Assembly (NCBI GenBank): GCA_033557465.1
Contig: CM066033.1
Location: forward strand, 593,370,438-593,434,437
DNA: 64,000 nt
Source of the DNA: Ichthyophis bannanicus
Lineage: Eukaryota > Chordata > Amphibia > Gymnophiona > Ichthyophiidae
Direction of reading: 5' to 3'
This document shows positions 21,480-34,070 of the stretch, in pieces. A model generated the notes under the pieces. It was not told where the DNA came from. It was given only the letters and a program-made list of their open reading frames with translations, and did no database searches. Every line of letters begins with the position of its first letter. Position 1 is the stretch's first letter. Position numbers and translations under genes: made by a program.

Positions 21480-21611
21480 ATGATGTTTTAGTAAAGGTAT
21501 GAATGGATTTCCAAGTAGCTGTCCTGCAGATTTCTTGCAGGGGAATGGCCCTTAAATTTACTGCTGAAGTAGCCTTCACTCAGTTTGTGAGGCCCCACTG
21601 TTCCCGAGGGT
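21480..21611 (-). pseudogene. DIRS-D tyrosine recombinase C-terminal remnant
   Basis: Minus-strand translation gives PLQEICRTATWKSIHTFTK, the block just before the catalytic Tyr in the other copies (DICRAATWSSLHTFSK). The RTE copy begins immediately after at ~21612 and separates this from the rest of D's coding remnants. Confidence 0.6.
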
Positions 21612-23145
21612 TGCGTATTTCAATCTGTACCTTATGATCAGGAACCATTGGCGATGAAAGATGAAGTCGAAGCAGCATTGAAAGTATTATCAAAGAGCAA
21701 AGCACCAGGTATTGATGGCATTCTCATTGAAGTATTACAGCAAGTGGATGTGGCTGATGCCATACTTACAAGGCTCTGCGAGGAAATTTGGAAGACAACA
21801 ACATGGCCAACTGAAAGGAAAATATCTGTATTTATACCAATACTGAAGAAAAGTGATCCGACTGATTGTGAACATTATCGCACAATCGCTCTGATCCCAC
21901 ATACCAACAAGATTCTACTCAAGATCATCCAGCAGAGACTACAACCATACCTGGAACAAGAACTGCCTGAAGTCCCAGCAGGGTCAGGAAAGGGCGAGGA
22001 ACGAGAGACATTGCGGATGTGAGATGGATCCTTTGAAAAGATAAAAGATATCTGTGTGGTTTTTTTTAAGTATAGCAAGGCTTTTGACTGTGTAAACCTT
22101 GAGAAACTCTAGGCCACATTAAGAAGTATGGGTATACCAGGACACCTAATAATTCTCTTGCGCAACCTTTAATTTGAAAAAAAGCAACAGTTCAAATGGA
22201 ACAAGGAGAACAGAATAGTTTAAAATCAGCAAAGTGAATGACAAGGCTGCATACGTTCTCTCTACTTGTTTAATTTATATGGAGAACAAATCATCAGAGA
22301 AGGAGGTCTGTATGAAGACAACTGAGGTGTGAAGATTGTGGAAGACTCAGTCTTCACTTACAGCCAGTATTATGGTGTCATCAGCATAGCGAAGGTTATC
22401 TGAAATATTTGCTTCTCAAGATCAGGGACCATAGTCTTAAATTGGTCTTTATGTTAGCATGAAAATGACAAAGATGTTGGCAACTGGCAAAAATCAATAG
22501 GTTCATCATTGATGAAGAAGGAATGGAAATAGCAGACAACTTTTTTAGCCTGCTTGGATCAAGAATCAATAAAGAAACAACAAGAAATCGGACGCATTGC
22601 TCTTGGCAGAATGGCTATGAAGCCTTTCTCAAGAGCAGAGATGTCTCTCTCCTTACAAAGATTTGACTTGTCCAAGCCATGGCATTTTCAATAATCTCTT
22701 ATGGATGTGAAAGTTGGACAGTGAAAAAGATAGGAAGAAAATTGATGACTTTGAATTATGGTGCTGGCAAAGAATACCATGTATACAATGGACTGGCTGA
22801 AGAACAAACCAGTCGGTACTAGAGGAGATCAAACCAAAGCTTTCTTTAGAAGCTCTGATGACAAGACTTTGACTTTCATACTTTGGACACATCATGGGAA
22901 GAGAGGGCTCATTAGAGAAAGACATCATGCTTGGCAAGGTTGAAGGTCAACGCAAAAAAGGAAGGCCAGCAATGAGATGGATCAATATAATAGAGTGGCA
23001 TTAATAGCTGCTGTTATCAACAATGAGCAATCTGAAGACCAGATACAGTTTAGGATAGCTATCCAGAGGGTTGCCATGAGGCAACACAGTCTCGATGGCC
23101 AACAGCAGCAGCAACAGCAACACTACCACCACCACCACCACATCA
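21612..23145 (+). mobile_element. RTE/BovB-like LINE, 5' truncated, decayed
   Basis: RT-coding remnant starting at the level of VEAALKVLSKSKAPGIDGI and ending in a CAG/CAA-rich tail around 23100-23145. The same family, better preserved, lies on the minus strand at 55196-59379. It sits inside DIRS-D, between the YR C-terminus and the rest. Confidence 0.75.
21648..23080 (+). pseudogene. RTE reverse transcriptase pseudogene
   Basis: The open part (21648-22022) has KAPGIDGILIEVLQQ, FIPILKKSDPTDCEHYRTIA and LKIIQQRLQPYLEQELPE. It then breaks up: remnants of KAFDCVN (near 22078), RQGCIR with LFNLYGEQIIRE (near 22240-22300), IISYGCESWTVK (near 22690) and GRPAMRWI (near 22965) are readable in changing frames. 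The YADD region is lost. Many stops and frameshifts; no function possible. Confidence 0.75.
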
Positions 23146-26100
23146 GGTGATAGAGTATGTAGAGGCCGGTTTGCCCGGACTGCTGGGGTTATAGGTGACA
23201 AAGAGTTGTGATGCCTTCCTGACATCCTGGGTTGCTCAAAGGTAGTAAAGGACTTTATATCCACAGTCCAATGTAAGTAGGATAGATTCTTAAGTTTTTG
23301 GAGAATGATTTGAGAAAAAATGTTGGTAAGATGTACTGATTGATATGAACCAGACTATTTTAAGAAGAAACTTGGGATGCATGCGAGGAACAATTTGATT
23401 GTGAAAAATTGAGTATGGGGGGATAATGCACTAGTGCTTGGATTTCACTAAGTCGCCTTGCAGAGGTGATGGGGATAAGGAAAATGGTTTTAAGGAGGCC
23501 ATTCCTAAAAGTTCAAAAGGGCTGTCCATGAACCGATTGAGTTTAAGTCCCAAACAGAAGATGGGTCTTCTGTGAGTGGCCTGGTAGTTATTAGTTCTTT
23601 CATGAATCTAGAAACTAATGGAAGGGAGGATGGGGGTTTTCCATCTTTTTGATTATGGTAGATAGAGATCATTGCTAGGTAAATTCATATGGACGTTGTT
23701 TTGAGAACTGAGTCTGAGAGATGTAGGTAAGAGAGGATTTGACTTGGGCAAGAAAAGGGGTTCTGGTTTTGGGTGGCATCCCATTCTGCAAATCTTCCTT
23801 TTACTTTGATAGGATCTGTGTGTTGACGGCCTTCTAGAAGCCACATCTGAGGTGATTTGAAGACTGTTTAAAAGCCGCTGTTCAATTTACACGCTGTCGG
23901 GAAGAGGCTGTGAAGATATACATGGATAAGAATCCCCTGCTGGTTCAGCAGAGTTGTGTTTTGATCCAAGAGTATGGATGGCTCTGATCGTAGGGAGAGA
24001 AGTCTGGGCAACCAGACTTGTTGTGACCATCAGGGAGCAACAAGAAGGATTTGTGCCTTGTGTGTTCAAATTTTGTGCAAAACCTTTTGGATGAGTTGAA
24101 ATGGAGGAAAGGCATAGAGAAGACCTGCATTCCATGGAAACACAAAGGCATCATGTGCCATTTTCTGTGGACTTGGATGTACGGAACAGGACTGTGCGCA
24201 TTTCGCATTTGGCTCTGTTACAAATAGATCTATGCCTAGTGTTCCCTATTCTTGAAAAAAAAATTCTGTGACCTCCTAGTCTAGAGACCACATGGGTGGA
24301 TCTAGCTACCAACTTAAGGAGTCTGCTGGAGCATGCAAGATGCCAAATCTTTGTCGCTTCTAGGCGTAAGGGAAGAGATCCTGAACCCCCCCCCCCCCCT
24401 TGTTTGTTCAGGTAAAACATTGCTACTTGGTGGTCTGTCCTAACCATGACTGCTTTCATAGCTATGGTTTGAAGGCTTTAATGGCCTTGTAGATTGATGT
24501 GTAGCGTATGTTCGTAAGTGTTCTAGGGCATCATGTGAACACATGAGGAAAATGTGCTCCCCATCCCAATGTGGTGAGGATGATAGTTGGTGGCAGTGTC
24601 ATGAAGGGATGTCCAGTGAGAAGGCTGTCAGATTGCATCTACCAAATTAAGGAGTCCTTGACTGATTTGAATTAAGGGAATCATCTTTCAAAGGAACTGG
24701 TTACAGTGATTCCAATGCAGCTTTAAGTGCCATTGCAGAAATCTAATATGAAATCTTGTCAAAGGTAATGATATAGCTGCCGCCATGTGTCCTAGGAGTA
24801 TGAATATAATTTTGAGCAGTAGCATAGGTTCTTTGTTGGAGCTGTGAGCTGAGATGCATTATTATTGCTGATTTTTCTTTGAGAGAAGGTAGGTGTTCCT
24901 TTCCATTGTGTTGATGTGAACTTCTATAAAAATAATGATTCTGTTGGATTGAGAGCTGACTTTTCTTTATTGATCATGAGACTTAATGTTTTGAACAGAC
25001 GAATGATGTCTTGGACAGTGACGTTTGGAGCTTCTTTGCTTTTTGCAGATATTGACCAATTGTCCAAGTAGCAATAAACATAAAGGCCTTCCTTTTGCAG
25101 CTGGGCAGCTACTACTGCGAGGCACTTTGCGAAGACTCTGGGAACTGATTATAGGCCAAAGGAAAGTACTTTGTACTGAAAGTATTGAGTGTGGAATGTA
25201 AAGCAAAATACTTCCAATGACTTCTGTGTATGTGTATGTGAGAATATGCATCATTCAGGTCCAGGGAAACTAGCCAGTCACTACAATATATTAGAATATT
25301 GTTGCTTGGGAGTTTATTTTGATTTTTTTTAATGTTTTACATATAGATTCAGATTGTGATGGGCTAGTATTGGCTTGAGACCTCCTGTCTTCTTGGGAAC
25401 AAAGAACCATGAGTAAAATCCTTACACTGATTTCTGTCGCACAAAAATGTTAATGGCCTTATTGCAGAGAAGCGTCTGGATCTCCTGTTGTAGGATCTTT
25501 TTGTGATCCTGAGAAATTTGAATTGCAGTTGGAGTTTGTGGGATTGCTTTGGAAACTTACTTTTGTAGTTGTGATTGACAATGGAAAGTCCCAGTGATCC
25601 GAGGTGATATTTTCCTAATTGCCCCTGAATTCAAGGATGCTGCCTCCTACTTGAAAATAGTCAAAATTAAGGATTCAACTTCCCCACGAAGGTCAAGGGG
25701 TGGGGGGGGGGGTTATTGTTTGCACTCTGGTGCTGGTGATAGGTGTATGTTTGTGCTGCAGAATGCTGAGTTGTGGAGGTCTTGGGGAAAGTTGATACCT
25801 CCTTTATGGGTAAAATTATTGAAAATATTGGTGATAGTAAGGTCTGCAGTAAGACTGTGGTTGATTCTACAGATGTTTGAAGAGGTTTCTGGTGTTACAG
25901 AAAGCTCTTTCATCAATGAGCTCTCATCTTTTGATTTGAGATGGTTTCTTTTCCCTCTGAGACAGGCTATCTTGTAAAACTTTTCCCTCAGACCTGAAGC
26001 TTTAAGTCAGGCTGTTCTTCTGGCTGATGCTACTGCTCTAAAAATGGTATCATAGGTGTCGTAAGTTCAGCGAATAAGATGAAGATGGATTTTTGTAGAT

Positions 26101-27440
26101 TAACATGTAGGGACTTGCTGGATATCTAGCTGGTCTAGAAAGAGGGTCATTTTGGTAGTGCAGTATTTGAAGCTGGCCTGCTACAGTTTTTAAGGCTAAC
26201 ATGGCACTTTGATAGACTTTTCTGGTTACATTGTCCAATATTTTGTGATCTTTACTCAGAGGGACTTGAGCCAAGGGTCTGACAAATTTACTGTGTTTGT
26301 TTAATGACTGCCTCTGAGACTATTGATTGAGGAAGATAAGTGTGTTCATGACCTTGGGGGTGTGGATCTTAATTCTAGTCTTCTTGAGGTTGGCTGAATA
26401 GAGGACGGGGGTTTTCATATGTATAATTGGAGATCTTGTAAAATTTGGTTTATTGGTAGGGCTACAACTTCCTTGGGAACCCTGCAGAACTGCTGAATGG
26501 ATTAAAAATCTTTTTTGTGTTGGCTGGAGCTAAAACAGTGGAGAGAGTCAGCTCTTGAGGCTTTTTGCAGGAACTTTGTGTAGGAATATTTCTCATTGGA
26601 AGTCTCAAGGGGATTTTCTTCAGGTTGTTCTAATATTGAGGTAACATTGTCCTGTAGCTGCTCAAAATGTTACAAAGTGGATACGCTTCTGGGGGAGTTG
26701 TACCCATTCTGAAAGATTTTAGTTTATGGAAGGTTTTTACAGACCAGTCTGTGTTTGGCTAGACTGACTGTGATGGAGAATGGCCAGGGTGCTGAAGAGA
26801 AAGGACAGATGATTGAATGGGTTGCTCTGCAGCAGGGGTTTGAAGGTATCCAGTGTGGGAGAACAGCAGTATTTTGTATGAATTTAGACAAAAGTTGAAG
26901 GAGTGTAGTATGAGAGAGAAATTTTGTTTTCTGGTGCCAAGGTAGGCATATGGAGGTAGGGAGATGTCTGGGAGATGGGTGCGTGGTTTGTGACATCATC
27001 TTATTGTTCTGTCTGGGGAGAGGACTCTAAATGCTTCTTTCTGTCTGTGCTTTAAAGGGGGTGCCTCTGAGTTAGGCACCAATTTTGTGGCCTGTGGACT
27101 GTGGTTTGTGCTTTCTTACCCTTCTGTGAAGTACAGGGTGTTGTCTTGTCTCTTGTAGATTCAAATTTCTTTTGGGCAGGTGAGCTGTCTATTATTACAG
27201 AAGTTGGAGATGGTGTGCATCCAGAACCTTGTTTCTGTGAGGCAGCAGTGTTTGAGGGAGCTGTGATGTCAGGAGGGAAATTGTTTGAAAATGATTTCTT
27301 CCTTGCCTGGGTCTGAGCTGGGGCTGATGGGGGTTAGCATGACTGCTGGTGATTGAAAACTGAGCCATTCTGTCAGTGCCACAGGAGCTGGTGGCAGTGT
27401 GGTAAGAAACTCAGTAGATTGGTTTGATTTTGTTCCAACA
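23146..27440 (-). pseudogene. DIRS-D YR/RNase H/RT/gag remnants, heavily decayed
   Basis: Minus-strand fragments: RNase H with VMVRTDHQVAMFYLNKQGG (near 24400-24459) and the following block to 24151; RT with YLDNWSISAKSKEAPN (near 25050-25075, active site YLDN rather than YLDD), SLDLNDAYSHIHIHRSHWK (near 25215-25270) and VPKKTGGLKPIL (near 25370-25405). Downstream of RT (higher coordinates, 25560-27440) gag-like sequence should lie, but I could not read convincing motifs. Frames change often. The parts are in the order expected for a minus-strand DIRS. Confidence 0.62.
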
Positions 27441-27452
27441 CTGTTTTTGCTG

Positions 27453-27617
27453 ATCTCCAGGAACAAGCAGGAATGAGTCTTCACATATGGGTATCGTCGG
27501 TACCGACGGAGCCTGCGCGGGAACACTCCCCAGCGTCCAATCAGAAAGCTTTTGGGAGCATCCCACAGCGCCTGCGTGCTGCCTTCCCGCCTTTCCCAAA
27601 TGCCTCTCTCCAGTTCT
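27453..27617. repeat. DIRS-C2 left inverted terminal repeat
   Basis: About 165 bp, inversely repeated with few mismatches at 34153-34316. Contains CATATGGGTATCGTCGGTAC and CGGAGCCTGCGCGGGAACAC. A pyrimidine-rich leader follows up to the gag ATG at 27845. Confidence 0.87.
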
Positions 27618-29238
27618 TCTTTTTCCGCGGAGCCAGCAGGTCGTGTTCCTGTCACCGCAGAAGAATTTCCTTATTTTTTCTTTATTTCTTTTGTGACGCG
27701 TCTGCCTTCTTTGACGCTGTACCGGTACCGCCGGACTTTGTTCTTTTCTTCTTGTAAAAAAAAAACCAAACACCTTTTTTCCGTTCTTTTCTTCAGGTGC
27801 ACTTCAGTTTTGGGCCTTAGGCCCAAAACTTTTTTTCCTTAAATATGGAAAAGCCTGCCTCAGGATTTAAAAAGTGCACAAAATGTGGCGGTACTATTTC
27901 CATCACCGACACCCATGACTGGTGTCTAAAATGTTTAGGTCCTGACCATTCCATAACAGATTGTGTGTCCTGTTCCATGATTTCTAAAAGAGGTCGGCAG
28001 AACCGAGCTGCCAAGCTCAGTACCCTGTTTCCCTCTGATGCGGCTTCGGTGGCAACGACATCTTCCAGGGCTGCTTCTTCCTCACATGGATCTCAGGTAA
28101 CTAAACATAAATCCAGCCGGTCCTCGAAGGGTAGATCTCCTTCTAAGCATCGAGATGCCTCTGGCCTTGCCCTCGAGGATTCTGCACCGGCAAAATTACC
28201 CCGGCATCATCATCGGGGTTCCAGGATGATCTCGATGGTGTGGCCTCGACAGATCTCCTGGTGCCATGCTCTGGGGTACCGGTGGCCTCCACCGGTACTG
28301 ACTTCCAGGCATTGGCGGCGTCGATGGATCAGAGGATTCTGTCCATAGAACGCAGTCTGGCGGCTTTCCTTGTGGCATCGACGCCCGTGGTACCGCAACA
28401 GACTACTCCACCGGTACCGGCTCTAGCATCGCCATCGGTACCGATCCCGGTACCGGTGGCATCGGCATCGGTGTCCGCTATGCCGGTACTCTGTCCTCTG
28501 AAGCCCTCCGGTACCGATACTTCCCGATACTAATCCCGGTCGGTACGGATATCGGGCTTTGCAAGAGCATCCGGACAGACGATACTTCGATTCCTCTGAG
28601 GACTCTGAGGATTCCGAAGAGTCCGTCGATGCAGTGATGCTTCTTCCACAGGAGGAGTCCTCTCCTAAACGAAGGATGTCTCCTCCAGAGGATTTGTCTT
28701 TTCAAGACTTTATCAGAGAGGTGGCTCGGGGTCTCTCTATTACAGTGGCACCTGAGACAGAGCCCAGAGCCAAGGAGTTAGATATTTTACAATATCCTAA
28801 GACTCCTAAGGAGGCAGCTACCTTACCTATTCATGAGATTCTGTATGATCTCATGTTGAGGATGTGGGAAGCACCTCTAACCACCTCTCCTCATTCTCGC
28901 AGGTTGGATACCATGTATCGTGTCCCTCCTTGTCCTGGTTTCCATAAAACTCAGCTTCCTCACCACTCTATTGTGGTTGAGTCTGCAATGAGAAAGATTA
29001 GAAGTGCCAAAAGACATGCATCTAATTCTCCAGGACGTGAATGTAGAACCCTGGATGCTTTTGGAAGAAGAGTCTTCCAAGCTTCCATGCTTGCTGCGAG
29101 AATTAATTCTTATAGTCTCTGCATGGGAATGTTCTTAAAAGAAGTCACTGACCATTTGCAGACTTTAAGTCCTTTTATGTCTGAAGATAAAAGGCAAGAA
29201 TTTCTCACTGGGCTCAAACATGCCCAGGATATCTCCAA

Positions 29239-30509
29239 ATTTATTTATTTATTTATTTATGTATCTTATATACCGCACTATTTGCAATCAGCGCGGTTCA
29301 CATGGAACAGAAACATCCGACAACTTAAATATGTCTGGTCATTACATTAAACAGGAAATGCAACTTGGAAAAAGGGTACACTATATACATATGAGGTGTA
29401 TATACACTATATACATATGACTGCTGGGTATATATATGTATATACACTATATACATATGACTGCTGGGTGCTAGACACCATTCAATTCAATTGAGGTGTA
29501 CTGAGAAAGGATAATGTTTGGTGTTTACATTGTAGGGGACGCCTGTTGCGAGGGCTTGCCTAGTTGACTACTCTTATTGTTGAGGTGCTCGTTATTCGAG
29601 TGGGACTGAGGATCGGAGATGTCAGTGAGATATTTGGTGAAGAGGAAATGTTTAAGGGCTTTTCTAAATTGGCTCAAGTTGGGGATTGCTCTGATATGTG
29701 CTGGTAAGGTATTTCATAGACTTGGGGCACAGAGTTGGAAGGCTCTGTTAGCTGTTGTTTTGGTGCATTTAGTTGCTTCTTTTGGAATTACTAGCATGTT
29801 GGACTCTGCAGATCTTCTTGGTCTGTTAGGTGCAAGTGGTTGGATGAGGTCAGATAGAGAGGAGGAGGAGAGCTCATTGCCAGCTTTGAAAGTCATGAGC
29901 AAGGTCTTAAAACAAATCCTGGCTTGAATGGGGAGCCAGTGTAACTGCTTCAGGAGTGGTGTCACATGTTCTCTCCTGGATGCGCCAAAGAGTACTCGCG
30001 CTGCACTGTTCATAGCAAGTTGAAGGGGATGCAGGGTGGACCGGGGGAGCCCTTGTAGTATGGAGTTTGAATAATCGAAATGGGGAATAATCAGGGCTTG
30101 GTAAATGGTGCGGTAATCATCTGGTTCGAGTAACGGGCATAGGTGTCTGAGGGATCTGATTTTAAAGTAGATCTCCCTTACGGTATTGGCTACATGTTTC
30201 TTCATGTCGAGATTTTGGTCTAGCGTCACTCCGAGGTAACGTATAGCAGGTTTAACGTGTAGTTCGGCATCATTTACCTTAACGCAGCTGGGTGGTATGA
30301 AATTTGGGTTCCTTGAGATGAAAAGAACCTCCGTCTGTGGGGGTTGGATTCGCAGGTTTTGTGATAGGAGCCACTCAGATATAGTGTTGAAGCAATTAGT
30401 TAGAGGGGCAAGGTCTAGTTTATCTAATGATATTGGCATGTATAAAAGCACATCGTCAGCATATAACATGCAACTAACATTGAAGGATCTAATGATTCTA
30501 ATTCTCCAA
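29239..30509 (-). mobile_element. L2-like LINE inserted in DIRS-C2 gag
   Basis: Minus-strand 5'-truncated LINE. Its 3' tail is the (TTTA)n run at 29239-29260, followed on the + strand by TATATACCGCACTATTTGCA, the reverse complement of the GCGGTATA 3' motif of L2. TCTCCAA at 29232-29238 and again at 30503-30509 is a likely short target-site duplication. A TA-rich satellite stretch lies at 29360-29470. Confidence 0.75.
29714..30469 (-). pseudogene. L2-like reverse transcriptase, C-terminal half
   Basis: 251 codons open, starting at the catalytic box MLYADDVLLYM. It continues with RIQPPQTEVLFIS, RYLGVTLDQNLDMKKHV, IPHFDYSNSILQGLP and ARVLFGASRREHVTPLLKQL with HWLPIQARI. These last blocks are typical of the L2/CR1 thumb and C-terminal region. 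The fingers part of RT and the endonuclease are absent. The frame ends early (CAPSL), with the last ~20 residues of the family apparently continuing in another frame. Confidence 0.78.
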
Positions 30510-30999
30510 CCGTGCAGCTTTCGACTCCTTTGACTGCGTAAGCAGAGCCTCGGCTATTGCCATAGGTGCACGTAGGATTGCTTGGCTTCAAGCATCTGAT
30601 TTGGAGATCTGGGTTCAAGATGAATTGGGAAATATCCCTCGTACAGGTGAGAACCTGTTTGGTAAAGATTGGCAAGCAAAAGCCAATCAGATGGATGCTG
30701 AAAATTCTGCTTTGGATAGATTATCCAAATCCACAGCTGCTCCTGCTAAGAAAAGGTTGTTCAAGAAAACACCTTTTTCTAAAAAGGGAAGATTCTATCC
30801 TGCTTATGGTCAGCGGGCATCTTCTGCAGCTCAGTTCCCTTCCAAACGTCAGCAATCCTCCAAACAGAGCAAAGCAAAGGCTGCGAGGCCTACTCCAGCC
30901 CAGCAACCTCAGCCCCCTCAGGGCCTTTGACTTTCTGCTAGAGAACTTAGCCTTCCTGGCTCTAGAAGGACCAGAGCCCTCCACCATTCCCGGAAGGTT

Positions 31000-32284
31000 A
31001 TGTCACTTTGCTCCCAGATGGGGGCAAATTACAGCAGAGCATTGGACACTCTCCATCATAAGAGAGGGGTACAAACTTCATTTTTCAAGCTTGCCCCCTC
31101 TCACAAGAGTGCACCAGTTCAATTCTCCAACCTCCCTCCTCAGTCTGTTGGAGCAGGTGGTTGCCACTCTTCTCGCCCAGGGGGCAATAGAGGAAGTGCT
31201 TTTCAACAACAGGGCACAGGGTTCTACTCCCCCTATTTTCTTATTCCAAAGAAAACAGGGGGCTTCAGACCCATCTTAGATCTCAGAGAGTTGAACAGAT
31301 TCCTAGTCAAAGAAAAATTCAAGATGGTTTCTCTAGGAACTCTGCTGTCATACCTTCAGAGTCAGGATTGGCTTTGTTCTCTAGATCTCAAGGATGCGTA
31401 CACTCATGTTCTCATCCATCCAACTCACAGAAGGTTCCTTCGGTTCCTTTTTCAAGAAAAGCACTGAGTGCTCCCTTTTGGTCTGGCCTCTGCACCAAGG
31501 GTGTTCACGAAATGCATGGCAGTGGTTGCTGCTTTTCTGCGCACCCTGGGAATATTCGTCTTCCCTTACCTGGACGACTGGCTCATTCGAGCTCCCACTC
31601 AATCAGAGGCCAAGACGTCTCTAACCTGCACAATGCGTATCCTTCAGTATTTAGGGCTGGTAATAAACATCCCAAAATCCAATTTGATCCCTACTCAGTC
31701 CCTGGAATTTATAGGGGCATTGCTGGATACCACAAGGGCAAGGGCCTATCTTCCCCAGGCACGTTGCCTTCGCTTGGTGCAGTTAGCTTCTCAAGCAGAG
31801 TTGAAGCCCCTACTAACTGCTCGAGAGATGTTACAATTGCTAGGCCACATGGCATCCACCGTACATGTGGTACCATATGCTTGCCTTCACATGAGGGCAG
31901 CTCAGTGGACTTTATCCACCCAATGGACCCAGGCATTGGGCTGCCTGTCGGACAAAATAGCAAACACAAGTCGCCTCATTTTGTCCCTCCAGTGGTGGAA
32001 GCCCTCAAAACCTGTTGCTGGGGTCCCCCTTTCAACAACCTCTACCCCAAGCAACTCTTACAACAGATGCTTCTCCAATGGGCTGGGGAGCTCATCTTCA
32101 GGACCTTTCCACCCAGGGAATCTGGTCCCCACAGGAGACTTGTCTACATATCAGTCTCTTGGAACTCAGAGCAATCTTCCTTGCTCTGCGAGTTTTTCCA
32201 CACCCTGCTCAGCCACAAGACAGTCCTTATCCAAACGGACAATCAGGTAGCCATGTTCTAAGTAAACAAGCAGGGAGGAACTGA
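31000..32284 (+). pseudogene. DIRS-C2 RT and start of RNase H
   Basis: RT motifs: FLIPKKTGGFRPILDLREL, CSLDLKDAYTHVLIHPTHRR, VLPFGLASAPRVFTKCM and YLDDWLIRAP, so the catalytic YLDD is intact. A TGA at 31465-31467 sits exactly where copy F has codons for YQYR, so a small deletion probably created it; the frame is the same on both sides. RNase H starts with TTDASPMGWGAHL and SLLELRAIFLALR (near 32055-32200). The frame changes several times between 32000 and 32260. Confidence 0.84.
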
Positions 32285-32833
32285 CTCTCTGTCGCTTTGC
32301 AACGAAGCTCTGCGACTATGGGCCCTCGCCAGAGAGCACCAGATTCATCTTCTGGCAGCTTATCTTCCAGGTGTTCAAAACTCTTGGGTGGACAGACTCA
32401 GTCGAGTTCTGATTCCACACGAGTGGTCCCTACATATGGACCAGGTATCCAAGATTTTTAAAATTTGGGGAACCCCGGACATAGACCCCTTTGCAAGTCC
32501 GTGGAATGCCAAACTTCCCCGGTTCTGTTCCAGAACTCCGGCTCAGGCAAGGGATGCTTTCCTCTTTACTGGGGTCAAGACTTCCTGTATGCCTTTCCAC
32601 CCATTCCCCTAATTCCCAAAACCCTGTTCAAGCTTCAGAGAGACAGAGGCCACATGATTCTCATAGCTCCACATTGGCCACGGCAAGTGTGGTACCCTCT
32701 GCTTCTACATCTCTCTCAAGCTCCCTCCCTAGAGTTAGGGTCTGCTCCAGATCTCCTCTCTCAGGAGGACGGAAGGTTATGGCATCCCAATCCCCAGTCT
32801 CTGCATCTCAGGGCTTGGTTGTTGAAGGCCTAG
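32220..32833 (+). pseudogene. DIRS-C2 RNase H end and methyltransferase-like segment
   Basis: RNase H continues with VLIQTDNQVAMF (then TAA at 32259-32261 in place of a Tyr codon), VNKQGGTDSLSLCNEALRL and WVDRLSRVLIPHEWSL. Next is IDPFASPWNAKLPRF. The MT-like part reads MILIAPHWPRQVWYPLLLHL and ends RAWLLKA at 32833. These segments are shared with copies A, B and F. The MT label follows published descriptions of DIRS domain order; enzymatic activity is unproven. Confidence 0.75.
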
Positions 32834-33854
32834 ATCTCCAGGATCTTCATCTTTCTCAACAAGTGAAAGATGTTCTTTATGCTTCCAGAAAACCTTCCAC
32901 TAGACATTCTTATGCTTTCAAGTGGAAGAGGTTTACCATCTGGTGCTCTGGAAAGGGTCTTAACCACCTTGCCATACCTCTGGAATCTTTGCTGGAGTAT
33001 CTCCTTCATCTATCTAATGCAGGCCTTAAGACAAATTCAGTAAGGGTCCATTTGAGTGCTATTGCAGCTTCCCTTAAGCCTCTAAATGGACAACCTATTT
33101 CCTCTCATCCTCTTGTAGCAAGATTCATGAGAGGCCTCCCATTAAACCACCCCCGGTGGCATGGGACTTAAACTTGGTTCTTGGTCAGTTTATGAAACCG
33201 CCTTTTGAACCTTTAGCTACCACCTCCTTGAAATACCTTTCTTGGAAGGTTATCTTTCTCATTGCAATCACATCAGCACGCCACATTAGTGAATTGCAAG
33301 CACTCATAGCTAATCCACCTTATACAAGGTTCCATCATGACAAGGTGGTCCTTAGGACTAATCCACACTTTATGCCTAAGGTGGTCTCGCCTTTTCACCT
33401 CAACCAGGAGGTTTACCTACCTGTCTTTTTTCCAGGGCCTCATGCATCAAGTGCAGAGAGTAATCTTCATACCCTGGACTGTAAAAGAGCTCTGGCTTTT
33501 TACTTACAAAGGACACAGCAACATAGAAAGTCTTCCCAACTCTTTGTTGCCTTTGATCCTTCTCATCTCGGACAACCAGTCTCCAAGAGAACACTTTCTA
33601 ACTGGATTGCCCAGTGTATTTCTTTCTCCTATCAGAGCAAGAACCTTTCTCTGGAGGGCCATGTCACAGCTCACAATGTGAGAGCCATGGCAGCCTCAAT
33701 GGCTCATCTGAACTCTGTGTCTATCGACGACATCTGTCAAGCAGCCACTTGGGCCTCGGTTCATACCTTCACAGCCCATTACTGCTTGGACAAGGACTCC
33801 CGCCGGGATGCCTTGTTTGGTCAGGCTGTTCTTAAACACCTGTTCCATACTTAA
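32800..33854 (+). pseudogene. DIRS-C2 tyrosine recombinase, one frameshift
   Basis: First piece: LDLQDLHLSQQVKDVLYASR, STRHSYAFKWKRF, VRVHLSAIAASL to about 33171, where the frame shifts. Second piece, open from 33156 to 33854: WDLNLVLGQFMKPPFEPLA, SARHISELQALIA, KVVSPFHLNQ, LSNWIAQCISFSY, AHNVRAMAASM and AHYCLDKDSRRDALFGQ. Catalytic R (SARHISE), H-x-x-R (HNVR) and Y (codon 33780-33782) are all kept. Only the single frameshift near 33160 prevents a full-length YR. Confidence 0.85.
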
Positions 33855-33971
33855 TCAACTCCTACCCACCATCCCTCATGGGATGCCAGAGATCCATGTG
33901 GGGAAGTGCAGCCTTATTCCAGGGACGCACAACTTCGGGGATCTCTCCCTGGCATCTAAAGCTAGGGAATC

Positions 33972-34070
33972 CCCATATGTGAAGACTCATTCCTGCTTGT
34001 TCCTGGAGATAGCACAGTTACTTACCTGTAACAGGTGATCTCTGGGAACAGCAGGAATAAGTTTTCACAA
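33972..34070. repeat. DIRS-C2 internal complementary region
   Basis: 33972-34011 is the reverse complement of the element's first ~40 bp. 34012-34070 is the reverse complement of its last ~55 bp (GCACAGTTACTTACCTGTAA, CAGGTGATCTCTGGGAACAG). The two halves abut directly. This block tells where the element's exact ends are. Confidence 0.88.

Larger units (their letters stand above)
27845..30930 (+). pseudogene. DIRS-C2 gag, frameshifted and split by L2
   Basis: ATG at 27845 begins MEKPASGFKKC. A putative double zinc-binding module follows: KCTKCGG ... DWCLKCLGPDHSITDCVSC. Then come Ser/Arg-rich basic and Pro/Val-rich linkers (28240-28533, another frame) and an acidic stretch plus conserved capsid-like region (28559 onward: MSPPEDLSFQDFIREVARG, LMLRMWEAPLTTSPHSRRLD, RECRTLDAFGRR). 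L2 interrupts after HAQDISKF. Gag resumes at about 30510 with AAFDSFDCVSRASA and ends at 30930 in a Lys/Gln/Pro-rich basic tail. Two frameshifts lie in the first 700 bp. Gag packages the element's RNA. Confidence 0.8.

Noticed and set aside
23100..23145. CAG/CAA and ACC short tandem repeats
   Set aside because: Best explained as the tail of the RTE copy; no sign of CRISPR-like or satellite organisation.
29360..29470. Repeated CTATATACATATGACTGCTG
   Set aside because: A local TA-rich duplication inside the L2 3' region; no independent feature.
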